A DNA stretch of 64,000 nucleotides, from NCBI RefSeq assembly GCF_025264665.1, contig NZ_CP073697.1, forward strand, positions 1,674,001-1,738,000, written 5' to 3'. A program made the position numbers and the translations under genes. Positions 17,346 to 25,907 of this stretch are shown here, in pieces. The stretch comes from Edaphobacter flagellatus. GTDB lineage: Bacteria; Acidobacteriota; Terriglobia; Terriglobales; Acidobacteriaceae. The notes beneath the pieces were generated by a model, which was given only the letters and a program-made list of their open reading frames with translations, ran no database searches and was not told the origin of the DNA. How positions within the stretch are numbered: position 1 is the stretch's first letter; the number at the start of each line of letters is the position of its first letter.

Positions 17346-17974
17346 TGATGTCTCACTTCTGCCGGTGGTATCCGGCTGATGGGCGGACTTAAGCCGGCTG
17401 GTTGGCCGGATTTGGGTCCGAATTTCAGGCACACCCCCGCTGGTCCGGCCAAAAAAGTGGTTCTTTGGCGCAGAACGGTCGTGCTGTTTCCCTGAGCAGC
17501 AAGTAAAAGACAATAGTCTACTTGCTGCCCCGGGAGGAACAGTGCCGTTATCCGGCCAGGCCGGACAGCGGGGTAGAGAGATGCGACGCCAGTGCAGGTT
17601 GCCACGCAAGACTCTCATCATGCGCAGAAATCAATGTCGCGAATGTAGCCGATGCCGATCAAATACAAACGATCATGCGGCTGCGTGTGCAGACAGCGAT
17701 GTTGCGTCATGAAGGAGATCGCGACTGCCGAGCAGTTACGACATCTCTCAACTCAGGTTGTCAGTAATACAGGCGAAAGAACTCATCAGCGATGTTGTGC
17801 ACGTTACGTGCACAACATCGTTAACGCTTGCCAAGAGTATGAAGAGTTGAGCGCCAACGCAATGGCGAAGTTAGGGCGAAAAGGAAAGAGATTTGGACTT
17901 GCACATCCACCGAATTGCGAATCAGCGCGAATTCATTGGTGATTCACATAAGAGCTCTGTTGAAATCGCGTGCA
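17346..17974. other. Intergenic stretch with a long perfect hairpin
   Basis: No convincing gene on either strand apart from the possible N-terminal extension of the regulator up to 17621. A 96-codon frame at 17652-17942 (+) has no recognisable protein features. The stretch contains the inverted repeat at 17790-17820 described separately. Confidence 0.5.
17790..17820. repeat. Perfect inverted repeat, 14-base arms, 3-base loop
   Basis: Arms CGATGTTGTGCACG (17790-17803) and its exact complement (17807-17820) around TTA. The next two outward positions could still pair (G-T, A-T). No T-run follows on either strand, so it is not an obvious terminator. It could be a protein-binding site or an RNA element. 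Confidence 0.8.
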
Positions 17975-18922
17975 TCACGGCAGGAAAAAGCGTCCCATTG
18001 CAACAGGAATGGTGCGCCCTCCCACGAACACATTTGTGACTTTGTCACCAACTCGGGCAGCAGAGACGTATAGGCGGCTTGGACGAAGCATCTCGACACC
18101 CTGCTCGATGACGATGCGCCGTTCACTTTCCACTACGCCGTGCTTCACCAACCACGCTATGGATGGGCCAGCTGCCGAACCTGTAGCGGGGTCTTCGCCG
18201 TTATAGAACTGCATGCGGGCGTGCCAGTCAGCACCTGATCCGCTCTCAGCCCGCGTAAGAAAATAGAAAAACTTTGCTTTGTTATGGCGGAGGTATTCAC
18301 TGACTTGCTGCGTCTGCGGCACGCGAAGTTGCGCAGACGCAGCGAGAGATTTCAGTGGAACGATGCAAAAAGGATTGCCCGTACTGACTGTCTGTATGGG
18401 CAGAGCTGGATCGAGGTCATCGACTGAGATTTGAAGAACCTTTGCGACCGTGGCGTGATCTTGTATCTCACCAAAGATGGGATCGTTCTGCCGCATCGTT
18501 GCGAAAACGCCTTGCTCGCCAGGCTTTGAAGGAGTGAAGCGAACAGGAATTGGGCCGACATTCAGATCGAGCACGATCTCTTCGGCAGCACGCAGCCAGG
18601 GATGATGCCAGTAGAGCCAGCTAGCTGTACCGAGAGTGGGATGTCCGGCGAAGGGGAGTTCTTCAGCAGTCGTAAAAATACGAACACGCACGCCGTGGTG
18701 GTGCTCAGCCTCGGGATCGCGGGGAAGGATGAAGGTCGTCTCGGAAAGATTAGTTTCGCGAGCAAGTGACTGCATCTCCGTGTCGGTGAGTCCGCGAGCA
18801 TCGGTAAAGATCGCAAGCTGGTTGCCTTCAAGGGGTCGCTCGGCGAAGACATCGGTTAGGGCATAGTCATAAGCAACGTGTGCGGTGGTTGGAGGAGCTG
18901 CAACAGGGGGCAGATTTGACAT
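17975..18922 (-). CDS. PhzF-family epimerase/isomerase-like protein
   Basis: 315 residues of the PhzF superfamily, which has a diaminopimelate-epimerase-like two-lobed fold. The family Glu is present in NLSETTF (about residue 61) and the nearby segment GNQLAIFTD matches the family N terminus; the C-terminal lobe has GEDPATGSAAGP, which binds the substrate. No other phenazine genes are near, so this is one of the many PhzF relatives with unknown substrate, not evidence of phenazine production. It is divergent from the peroxiredoxin unit. Confidence 0.9.
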   Translation of the reverse strand: MSNLPPVAAPPTTAHVAYDYALTDVFAERPLEGNQLAIFTDARGLTDTEMQSLARETNLSETTFILPRDPEAEHHHGVRVRIFTTAEELPFAGHPTLGTASWLYWHHPWLRAAEEIVLDLNVGPIPVRFTPSKPGEQGVFATMRQNDPIFGEIQDHATVAKVLQISVDDLDPALPIQTVSTGNPFCIVPLKSLAASAQLRVPQTQQVSEYLRHNKAKFFYFLTRAESGSGADWHARMQFYNGEDPATGSAAGPSIAWLVKHGVVESERRIVIEQGVEMLRPSRLYVSAARVGDKVTNVFVGGRTIPVAMGRFFLP

Positions 18923-18978
18923 ACGGAACTCCGAGACTTATGTTTTCTATAGACCGCAATCGGGCCAATCAGCTTGAT

Positions 18979-18993
18979 GCTAGCTTAGCTAGC
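18979..18993. promoter_or_regulatory. Repeated GCTAGC motif in the divergent control region
   Basis: GCTAGC-TTA-GCTAGC. Each half is itself palindromic. It lies between the divergent PhzF gene and the polycysteine leader, near a weak promoter-like pair (TTGATG at 18974, TACAAA at 18999). A regulator site is possible; this is inference. Confidence 0.35.
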
Positions 18994-19017
18994 TGCGGTA
19001 CAAAGATTTTTGAATCC

Positions 19018-19104
19018 ATGATGATCATGCCCAACACGACCTCGATGCGCTGCTGCTGTTGCTGCGACCCGGTGGGGGGTGCGTGGATAAGCAGATCGAA
19101 GTAA
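19018..19104 (+). CDS. Polycysteine leader peptide
   Basis: A 28-codon frame beginning MMIMPNTTSM, followed by Arg and five consecutive Cys codons (TGC TGC TGT TGC TGC, 19051-19065), then Asp-Pro-Val-Gly-Gly and a TAA at 19102-19104. It ends 17 bases before a strong terminator hairpin and 110 bases before the peroxiredoxin start. Nearby ATG codons at 19021, 19027 and 19045 are in the same frame, so the exact start is open; a Shine-Dalgarno sequence is not clear and a weak promoter just upstream would give an almost leaderless transcript. By analogy with amino-acid attenuators, translation speed at the Cys run would sense charged tRNA-Cys. No protein-level function is implied. Confidence 0.55.
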   Translation: MMIMPNTTSMRCCCCCDPVGGAWISRSK

Positions 19105-19153
19105 GCATCTTCGAGTAGCGGAACCCACCCACCCACATAGCGGGTGGGTTTTT
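19066..19153 (+). promoter_or_regulatory. Candidate cysteine-responsive attenuator
   Basis: The hairpin has 9-base arms AACCCACCC (19122-19130) and GGGTGGGTT (19142-19150), and a T-run follows: an intrinsic terminator in front of the peroxiredoxin gene. Immediately downstream of the Cys codons, GGTGGG (19071-19076) can pair with CCCACC in the terminator's 5' arm (19124-19129 or 19128-19133), giving an antiterminator. A ribosome paused at the first Cys codons would leave GGTGGG free; one that reaches the stop at 19102 would cover it and allow termination. Geometry is read from sequence; regulation is inferred. Confidence 0.5.
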
Positions 19154-19214
19154 CATTCGCACGATAGATACATTCTAAAAATGGGTATGAATCCCCGAAA
19201 GGTACGCACATCCT

Positions 19215-19871
19215 ATGTCACTCCGGATCAACGATGTAGCTCCAGACTTTACCGCAGAGACAACCCACGGCACGATTCGTTTCCACGAGTGGATCGGCGA
19301 CAGCTGGGCAGTCCTGTTCTCGCATCCTAAGGACTTTACCCCCGTGTGCACAACGGAGTTGGGTGCTGTTGGATCGCTCGAGAGTCAGTTCGCAGCACGC
19401 GGCGCCAAGGTAATTGGCCTGAGTGTCGATCCGGTCGAGAATCATGGTAAGTGGGCAAAGGATATCGAAGAGGTCACCGGGTCGCCCGTAAACTTCCCTG
19501 TCATTGGCGATACGGAGTTGAAGGTTGCGAAGCTATATGACATGCTGCCGGGCGATGCTGGCGACAGCTGTGAAGGACGTACGCCTGTCGACAATGCGAC
19601 TGTGCGCATGGTCTTTGTAGTTGGCCCCGATAAGCGAATCAAGCTCACTCTGGCATATCCGATGACAACGGGACGCAACTTCGATGAAATTATTCGGGTT
19701 CTGGATTCCATGCAGCTGACGGCAAAGCACAAGGTGGCTACGCCAGCAAACTGGAAGCAGGGCGACGATGTCATCATCACTGGAGCGGTTTCCAACGATG
19801 AGGCGGATAAGATCTTCCCGGGATATAAGACGCTGAAACCATATCTCCGCACGACAACCCAGCCGAAGTAA
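19215..19871 (+). CDS. Peroxiredoxin, 1-Cys Prx6 family
   Basis: Reduces peroxides through a peroxidatic cysteine. The 218-residue protein shows the Prx6 pattern: HPKDFTPVCTTELG with the peroxidatic Cys at about residue 45, VIGLSVDPVENH, YPMTTGRNFDEI, and the family C-terminal arm (KVATPANWKQGDDVII, FPGYKTLKPYLR). There is a second Cys in GDSCEGRTP but no standard 2-Cys resolving site. GAAAGG lies at a good distance before the ATG. It follows the polycysteine leader and terminator and precedes tRNA-Cys, so its expression may depend on cysteine supply. Confidence 0.95.
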   Translation: MSLRINDVAPDFTAETTHGTIRFHEWIGDSWAVLFSHPKDFTPVCTTELGAVGSLESQFAARGAKVIGLSVDPVENHGKWAKDIEEVTGSPVNFPVIGDTELKVAKLYDMLPGDAGDSCEGRTPVDNATVRMVFVVGPDKRIKLTLAYPMTTGRNFDEIIRVLDSMQLTAKHKVATPANWKQGDDVIITGAVSNDEADKIFPGYKTLKPYLRTTTQPK

Positions 19872-19914
19872 GATAATCTTTACAAACTCCGCAGTTATTC
19901 TTGCGGGGCCAGAT

Positions 19915-19990
19915 GCACCGATGGCGAAGTGGCTAACGCGCTGGTCTGCAAAACCAGTATTCGAGGGTTCAATTCCCTCTCGGTGCTCCA
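19915..19990 (+). tRNA. tRNA-Cys (GCA)
   Basis: Cloverleaf with acceptor arms GCACCGA / TCGGTGC, anticodon stem CTGGT / ACCAG, loop CTGCAAA with anticodon GCA, T arm GAGGG-TTCAATT-CCCTC, discriminator T and encoded CCA. U73 is the expected Cys identity base. It begins 43 bases after the peroxiredoxin stop on the same strand and may share its transcript. Confidence 0.95.
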
Positions 19991-19995
19991 AGCTC

Positions 19996-20030
19996 AATAA
20001 CAAAGCCAGCTCAAGGCTGGCTTTGTTATT
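19996..20030. terminator. Bidirectional terminator after tRNA-Cys
   Basis: Perfect 15-base arms (AATAACAAAGCCAGC, 19996-20010, and complement, 20016-20030) with a 5-base loop; the 3' arm ends in a T-rich run. It overlaps the stop codon of the convergent GH39 gene and so can serve both directions. Confidence 0.85.
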
Positions 20031-21534
20031 TTGGAGAAATTTTGATCAAGGCTAACGCGTTCGGTTCAAGCTGTATTGCGAGCTGCCCTTTATCAAGATG
20101 CACAACCTCAGGTTTTTGCAGAGATGTTTCCCTATTCATCTGATCAACCTGGGAAGGAGAGGGATACTTCGGCTTTCCCATCGCCGCATAAATTGGAAGT
20201 ACGTTACTATGCTCGTTATCGACTCGTTGTATGGTGGCTCTTGCGATAGGAGTGACACCGTCTATGGAGAGCATAATCGTACGGGTGTGCGCTGGATTCT
20301 CTGGTCCAGAGTCAGGCTCTGCCAGGTTCCATACAGCAATGGAGAGCATGCCGTTCGCGTCTTTCGTCACAATCGCATTCGGTGATGGATTCGAAATACG
20401 CCGATCTCCAAGCATATGGAGCAGAGCGAATGCATAGTAACTCGGTTTATTGATTCCAAACTCTGCACGCAAACCGAATTGACCAATAAATGGCTGCGGC
20501 CCAGGACCACCTTCTTCAAACACATCAGAAAATGTCCAGAAGGACATCATGTCGACCATACCATCGCACTGCCTTATCGTGTTCGCTAAAGCAGCTCCGA
20601 CATAGGTGGTATCACGTACCTTATTCATTCCCGATACATTCCACTCCGTCCAGAACAACGGCATATTAATCTTGCCGGCCGACTTCATCTGCCCTCTCAC
20701 CTTTGCGATAGCGCGGCAGACACGTTTGCTCATTGGAATCTCTTCGTTCGTTCCAAACATGTTTTCAACGGTGTCATCGGCATAACCATGAGTTGATACA
20801 AAATCGACAGGGATATTTTTGTCTGCCGCATGTTTCAGAAAGGCATCTATCCACTGAGCGGCCGCAGTAGCAGGCCCGCCAACACGCAGTCGAGGATCGA
20901 CCGCCTTCAAATCTCTCGCCGTGTGGTCATACAGTTCGAAATAACTGCGTTGCCTTGGAATGCCGCCCCAAAAATCGATGTTCGGCTCATTCCACACCTC
21001 GAAGTACCACTGAGAGATTTCTTCAATGCCATAACGTTCTACTAAGTGATGAGCAAATGCAGTAATAAGGTCATCCCATCTTTCTATTGACTTTGGAGGA
21101 GAGACATTGGGCTTATACCAGAAGGGATGTAATGCATCAGGATTGAAGGCGAGTTTCTTCGGCATAAAACTAATTTCAACTACAGGGCGAACGCCGTTGG
21201 CGAGCAAACCATCGTATATCTGATCAACGTATGCAAAATTATAGACAGGATTCCCATGCTCGTCCTCGTTGTAGACACCCACCTCGTCATGAAGGATCGC
21301 ATGAAAGCGGACATAGCGAAAATTCGTAATCTGTTTTACAGCGCGTAGATCGCTGCGATAACTCTCGCGCAGCGAAAGAATCGCGCGGCCGGAGCCAAAC
21401 ATCTGCTCCCAGAAGTGGGGAAATGGAGTACCAGAAGAGTTCGCATCGATCACGATGTGCTCCTGCGCTCCTAACTTAGATGCGATAAGCAGAAGAAGGG
21501 CTAAAGCAGAAAATGCTCGCAAAAAACAGCGCAT
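20026..21534 (-). CDS. Secreted GH39-family glycosidase (beta-xylosidase-like)
   Basis: 502 residues with a signal peptide (about 1-23, ending in KLGAQ) and one (beta/alpha)8 catalytic domain plus a C-terminal beta region. The acid/base Glu is in FEVWNEPN (about residue 183) and the likely nucleophile in FWTEWN (about 297), the two GH39 landmarks. Family members release xylose or other sugars from xylan and related glycans; substrate here is inferred. GGGGAGCGATC precedes the ATG. It lies just downstream of the TonB receptor gene but is separated from it by a terminator. A paralogue is at 36503-38101. Confidence 0.9.
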   Translation of the reverse strand: MRCFLRAFSALALLLLIASKLGAQEHIVIDANSSGTPFPHFWEQMFGSGRAILSLRESYRSDLRAVKQITNFRYVRFHAILHDEVGVYNEDEHGNPVYNFAYVDQIYDGLLANGVRPVVEISFMPKKLAFNPDALHPFWYKPNVSPPKSIERWDDLITAFAHHLVERYGIEEISQWYFEVWNEPNIDFWGGIPRQRSYFELYDHTARDLKAVDPRLRVGGPATAAAQWIDAFLKHAADKNIPVDFVSTHGYADDTVENMFGTNEEIPMSKRVCRAIAKVRGQMKSAGKINMPLFWTEWNVSGMNKVRDTTYVGAALANTIRQCDGMVDMMSFWTFSDVFEEGGPGPQPFIGQFGLRAEFGINKPSYYAFALLHMLGDRRISNPSPNAIVTKDANGMLSIAVWNLAEPDSGPENPAHTRTIMLSIDGVTPIARATIQRVDNEHSNVLPIYAAMGKPKYPSPSQVDQMNRETSLQKPEVVHLDKGQLAIQLEPNALALIKISPK

Positions 21535-21560
21535 GATCGCTCCCCTGGTACAGATATGAA

Positions 21561-21592
21561 GAAGGAGCGCTCCATAGCCAAAGCGCTCCTTC
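21561..21592 (-). terminator. Terminator after TonB-dependent receptor gene
   Basis: Arms GAAGGAGCGCT and complement (11 bases each, 21561-21571 and 21582-21592) with a 10-base loop, followed on the minus strand by TTCATATC. It lies 21 bases after the receptor stop. Confidence 0.7.
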
Positions 21593-21612
21593 GGGGCAAG
21601 ACTTTACAGTCA

Positions 21613-24600
21613 TTAGAAGCTGAAGCGTCCCTGAAACTCGATGACTCGAGCCCCAAGAGCACCGCTTGATCTACCAAAGTTCGGCGAGGTAATTTGGATA
21701 TTTGAATCAGCTCCACCCTGGTTTCCTGCAGAATTGCCATTCGCATCAAAGGGAGTCAGGTTGGTTTGATTAAAAATGTTGAAGAACATCGCCCTCACCG
21801 TCAACCCAGCGCTATCGCCGAAGATGCGAGTACGGGGAATGCCGAAAGTTTTTTGTGCATCCATATCGGTGTCGAAGTAGTTCGGCCCGCGCAAGCTGTT
21901 GCGGCCTACCCCCGGGGGCGGAGGCGCTCCGGTAGCGGGAACAATTGGAGCAGTAAAATATGCTAGGCCGCCATTCGGAAACGCTCCGCCAGGACGCTTA
22001 AATGTACTGTTGCTTGTGTCGCCGCTACCTTTGGCAATTTGTGCCGCAGGACGCAGGTTGCAATAGCCACTTCCAATAAAGACGACATTACATTGCGTGT
22101 TGCTGTAAACAGGTGTCCACGGAAAGCCGGTGTGATACTGAATGATGCCACTGAGCTGGATTCCTCCGAAGATATCCTCCATGATTCTGTTCTTTGCAAA
22201 GAGCTTCGGGGACCAGGTGCCGAATAGTTTCATATTCTGTGCTACGTTGTAATCGGCGGGCCCATAAGCATAGCGGTTATCGTACGGATACTGGCTGACA
22301 TAGTAATCTTGCGACCCTGTATCCATGATCTTGCCCCATCGATACTGAGCGTTTAGCGAGAAGCTGCGCGAGAACGTATGCTTGGCTTCGGCCAGTAGGG
22401 CATGTGAGCTTGCGCTGACATCATTTAAGTAATAAGCGAATGAACTAACAGTAGGATTCAGGTTGGGATAGTAAATCCAGTTGAGATTGGTCTGCCGTGT
22501 GTAATGGCGTGAAATACTGCCCTGATAGCCGACACTAACAATCCAGTGCTGGCTAACAGCGTATTCAGTACCAAGCGAAGTTTTGTATGTCATTGGTGTT
22601 GGCAGATTCTGCTGAATGGCCTGGAGATTAATTGGAGCGCCGCTGGTTGGTAGGCCGTTGGCTCCAAAGGAAACCTTTGCGGCTGGGTTGGACGGATAGC
22701 CGTTAATATTCGTGGCGCTGCTTGAGGCTGCATAAAGGACCCCCGGGCAGTTGGTAAGCGCGGTATCGGTACATGTCGCGTTGAGGGTCGTTACCAATGG
22801 CGGATTCGAGCGCCCATTAAGGGTGATCGCTTCCTGCATACGGTTGTAGGCAATGCCAAAGCCTCCACGGACAACGAACAGATGTGTTGAATTTGGATTC
22901 ACACTATAAGCAAAGCCGAATTGGGGACCCCAATTATTTTTGCCGGTTGCAAAAAGATCACCACCCGTCTTGATATAGGCACCAGTGAGTGTCTGAGCGC
23001 CAGTTCCAAGTACAACGTTGCTGATATTTCCATCCTTCTCAGTAATTGGCGTAAAGTATTCCCAGCGCAGGCCGGCGTTGAGAGTGAGGTTGGCGTTGAG
23101 GCGCCAATCGTCCTGGATATAACCGGCATAAATATTGGAACGGATGTGCTTCGTAGCAGAGGTTGGCGCCCCAGTGCGTGGATCGAAGGAGCCGGTTTCG
23201 AGCCGGGGCTTGTCATTAGCAAACTCCCATAGATTTCGGAAAGTGTACGAGGGAATAGCTGAGCCTGTTTGCGTATCGTTATCGAGCTCGCGATAGCCGT
23301 CAAAGCCGAAGCGGATATTATGCGAGCCCCAGGTCTTCGTCATGGTATCTCGTATGTTGTACGTAGTCTGTGCGAAATTTCCCGGACCAGGCGCGCCGAA
23401 GTACTGCAGGTTGCTTATGCCGCCCATGTTGTCGATATGTCCCTGCGGGAGACCGAATGGCTCTTGCGGATTCGAAGCGACTTCGTTGAAATACCAACGC
23501 ACACCATTAAGGCGGAACTCATTAAGGAGTGTAGGAGTGAAGATGTGATTCCAAAGCGTGGCGTGAGAGTAAGCCAGCCTGTCGGAATGCCACAAATTGG
23601 CCGTACGATTTGGCCCATTAAAAGAAGTTGTAGACGTTGGTACCCAGTAAATCGTGTAGGCCACCAAGTCACGTGGGTTGAGCTGCCAATCGAGACGTCC
23701 GTTGTACTGTTGCGCCGTATTGCGTGTGGGATTGAGCCAATTTACGCGAAATACATCGGGGACACCATCGAATCCTCCTCCTATGCCGGGATGAGCGTTG
23801 TCGATATAGGTTGGATCTGTCGTTCCCAGAGCGGTTTTCAAAGGTGAACCGAGATCGAGAGCCGTACCTCCCATATAGGGGACATCACGACAGTAAGCCG
23901 GACTAAGGCCAACAAAAGCACAATTGGCTCCCGAGGCAACTGACTTAAAATTCACGCTTTCTCCCGGGTAACCTGCAATTGCTCCTGAGATTCCATTCTT
24001 TGTTTGAGAAGCCATCTGATCAAAGGCTGGGGTTTCATACCAATCTGCTCCGGGAGTAAGGCTGCTATTACGCAACTCCTCGTAGGAGAAGAAGGCGAAT
24101 ATATGATCTTTCCAGACAGGGCCGCCGATACTACCTCCAATTTGATTGAATCGATTGTTATCTCGCTGGGGACTATCTGTTGGTCCGTTATAGCGTTGAT
24201 AGGCGTTCAAACCCGGACGATGAAATTTGAAAAACGCACTGCCGTGGATTTGATTGGTGCCATTCTTGGATACCACCAGAACCTGAGCGCCACTATTGCG
24301 TCCATAAGTTGCATCATAAGGACTAGTTTGCGTTTGAACCTCTTTGACTGATTCCTGATTCGGCGTAATGACAGCCCCACCACCCCATGCCAGAGAATTC
24401 ACTTGGCTTCCATCAATCTGAAAAGAATTGCCTGAGGTGCGAACTCCGTTAGCCTGAGTCTGTGCGCGGTTCTCTACTTGGAAAATACTTCCTGTAGCAG
24501 AGCTTCCACCAATGCCGCCGTTACCGGGAGAGGAGAAACTTCCTCCGGCACCACTTTGTGCACCATCACCAAGCGCCCCAGGAGTAAGCCTTAGTAGTTG

Positions 24601-25092
24601 ATAAGGGTCACGATTTGAAGAAGGAAGCGACTGCAGCTCTCCGCTCGAGATAGTCGCCGAAATGGTTGCAGTCGAAGTATTGATTGCTGGCGAATTATCC
24701 GTCACCGTGATGGATTGCGAAGACCCAGCTGCTTCAAGAGTGATATTGAGTCCCTGCAGTATCTCACCTGAGATCTTAACCTCATCAATGGTCTTCTTCG
24801 CGAATCCTTGCGCATCAATAGAAACTGAGTACGAGGCTGGAGCCAGACGGTTAAATGTGTAGGTACCCGCACCATCAGTCTTTACGGACTGAGATTGATT
24901 TGTCTCTCTATCGAGAATCGTTATTGTTGCTCCCGGTACAACGGCTCCCGTGGAATCGGTCACCGTCCCCTGCAAGCCAGCGCGATATTGGGCATAGGCG
25001 AGGCGCGCTGGAAGGAGTACGCAGGTAAAGATAGCGAGGGCTAAAGTGCACTTTGAGTACACGTAGAAAGGAATAGCTTGTTGCGTCTTCAT
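21613..25092 (-). CDS. Oar-like TonB-dependent outer-membrane receptor
   Basis: 1159 residues. A signal peptide (cleavage after about residue 34, RLAYA-QY) is followed by a carboxypeptidase-regulatory-like beta domain (about 38-130: GTVTDSTGAVVPGATITI, GTYTFNRLAPASYSV), a plug domain (about 135-270) and a long 22-strand-type barrel ending in the terminal Phe of RVIEFQGRFSF. This Oar/SusC-like layout is greatly expanded in Acidobacteria and usually imports glycans or oligosaccharides with energy from TonB. No SusD-like partner is adjacent. AGGAGCCGCG precedes the ATG. The nearby GH39 gene suggests a plant-polysaccharide substrate, which is inference. Confidence 0.93.
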   Translation of the reverse strand: MKTQQAIPFYVYSKCTLALAIFTCVLLPARLAYAQYRAGLQGTVTDSTGAVVPGATITILDRETNQSQSVKTDGAGTYTFNRLAPASYSVSIDAQGFAKKTIDEVKISGEILQGLNITLEAAGSSQSITVTDNSPAINTSTATISATISSGELQSLPSSNRDPYQLLRLTPGALGDGAQSGAGGSFSSPGNGGIGGSSATGSIFQVENRAQTQANGVRTSGNSFQIDGSQVNSLAWGGGAVITPNQESVKEVQTQTSPYDATYGRNSGAQVLVVSKNGTNQIHGSAFFKFHRPGLNAYQRYNGPTDSPQRDNNRFNQIGGSIGGPVWKDHIFAFFSYEELRNSSLTPGADWYETPAFDQMASQTKNGISGAIAGYPGESVNFKSVASGANCAFVGLSPAYCRDVPYMGGTALDLGSPLKTALGTTDPTYIDNAHPGIGGGFDGVPDVFRVNWLNPTRNTAQQYNGRLDWQLNPRDLVAYTIYWVPTSTTSFNGPNRTANLWHSDRLAYSHATLWNHIFTPTLLNEFRLNGVRWYFNEVASNPQEPFGLPQGHIDNMGGISNLQYFGAPGPGNFAQTTYNIRDTMTKTWGSHNIRFGFDGYRELDNDTQTGSAIPSYTFRNLWEFANDKPRLETGSFDPRTGAPTSATKHIRSNIYAGYIQDDWRLNANLTLNAGLRWEYFTPITEKDGNISNVVLGTGAQTLTGAYIKTGGDLFATGKNNWGPQFGFAYSVNPNSTHLFVVRGGFGIAYNRMQEAITLNGRSNPPLVTTLNATCTDTALTNCPGVLYAASSSATNINGYPSNPAAKVSFGANGLPTSGAPINLQAIQQNLPTPMTYKTSLGTEYAVSQHWIVSVGYQGSISRHYTRQTNLNWIYYPNLNPTVSSFAYYLNDVSASSHALLAEAKHTFSRSFSLNAQYRWGKIMDTGSQDYYVSQYPYDNRYAYGPADYNVAQNMKLFGTWSPKLFAKNRIMEDIFGGIQLSGIIQYHTGFPWTPVYSNTQCNVVFIGSGYCNLRPAAQIAKGSGDTSNSTFKRPGGAFPNGGLAYFTAPIVPATGAPPPPGVGRNSLRGPNYFDTDMDAQKTFGIPRTRIFGDSAGLTVRAMFFNIFNQTNLTPFDANGNSAGNQGGADSNIQITSPNFGRSSGALGARVIEFQGRFSF

Positions 25093-25359
25093 CGCGGCTC
25101 CTGAAAGAGGAGCGGCCCTGCTTACACGACCGTTTTCTCCTGCTCGGTTAGTGGTTTATATGCGTTGCGTTCGCTTCTTTACCCCTCCTCCTGATAGAAG
25201 GCGAATAAAACACGCGAAGCAACACCTACTCCCTAATTCAGAGAACCAAATCAAAAGCGAACAGTTGGAGGGGACGAGCGACTTGCACAATCGATGCAAG
25301 AAACCCCATCATCAACGGATGCATAAATTTGCTCTAAGGTAGGATGCGAAGAAAGAAAA

Positions 25360-25905
25360 TTAAAATGCTTGCGCTTGAAGCATCAGGACTCCTGAATAGG
25401 TCCCGGCTGGGAGCTGCGGGATACTCGTGAGATCAATCTCCAAGGTAAGATTGTCTACGTGGCTGCCCCCAAGACTTAGTATTGCGCTTGTTGAATACAG
25501 GTGAAGACTTGCCCCGGCAGTGGGTGTTCCTTGCGTAAAGGGTGTAAATCCTGTTGGCAAGCCTGCAGTATCTTTCCCTAAAACGTTGGCTGAAGGAATA
25601 TGCACAACGGGGCTTCCTCCTGAGAGTGCTGCAGTGGAGCTTGAGAAAAATGCATAGAGATCGAGCGATGACAGCAAACTGATCCCCGACCATACAGTCG
25701 TTACTGTAATAGAGCTTGTCCCTTGGGCTACACCACGCGATACAAGAGCAAAATTCACGGTTCCCGGAGATGCCGTTACTGTGATGGTGTCCCCAATCGT
25801 AATACGTGGATTTGGCCGCAGAGCTCCGATATTTCTTGTCTGTCCGCCCGCTTCTACACTTAGCAAGCACCCCACTAACACCCCAGCCAAGCGTGAAAAA
25901 TGCAT
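25360..25905 (-). CDS. Pilin-like secreted beta protein 2
   Basis: 181 residues with a signal peptide (about 1-22) and a beta-rich mature chain without Cys. It aligns with the product of 28307-28879: ITIGDTITVTASPGTVNFALVS here against TLGETLTISATPGAVNFSLVS there, and both end in an alternating hydrophobic strand (YSGVLMLQAQAF against YTGTLTIQAQAL). A short N-terminal strand plus an alternating C-terminal strand is what is expected of chaperone-usher pilus subunits, and the pattern recalls the spore-coat-U/archaic pilin type. It begins 3 bases after the stop of the usher-like gene, with GAGGTCGTAACA before the ATG. Confidence 0.7.
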   Translation of the reverse strand: MHFSRLAGVLVGCLLSVEAGGQTRNIGALRPNPRITIGDTITVTASPGTVNFALVSRGVAQGTSSITVTTVWSGISLLSSLDLYAFFSSSTAALSGGSPVVHIPSANVLGKDTAGLPTGFTPFTQGTPTAGASLHLYSTSAILSLGGSHVDNLTLEIDLTSIPQLPAGTYSGVLMLQAQAF

Positions 25906-25907
25906 TG

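Noticed and set aside
17652..17942. 96-codon plus-strand frame with several Cys
   Set aside because: Lacks domain patterns and contains the perfect hairpin; no ribosome-binding site.
17975..18922. Phenazine biosynthesis
   Set aside because: A lone PhzF-family gene without other phz genes does not support this.
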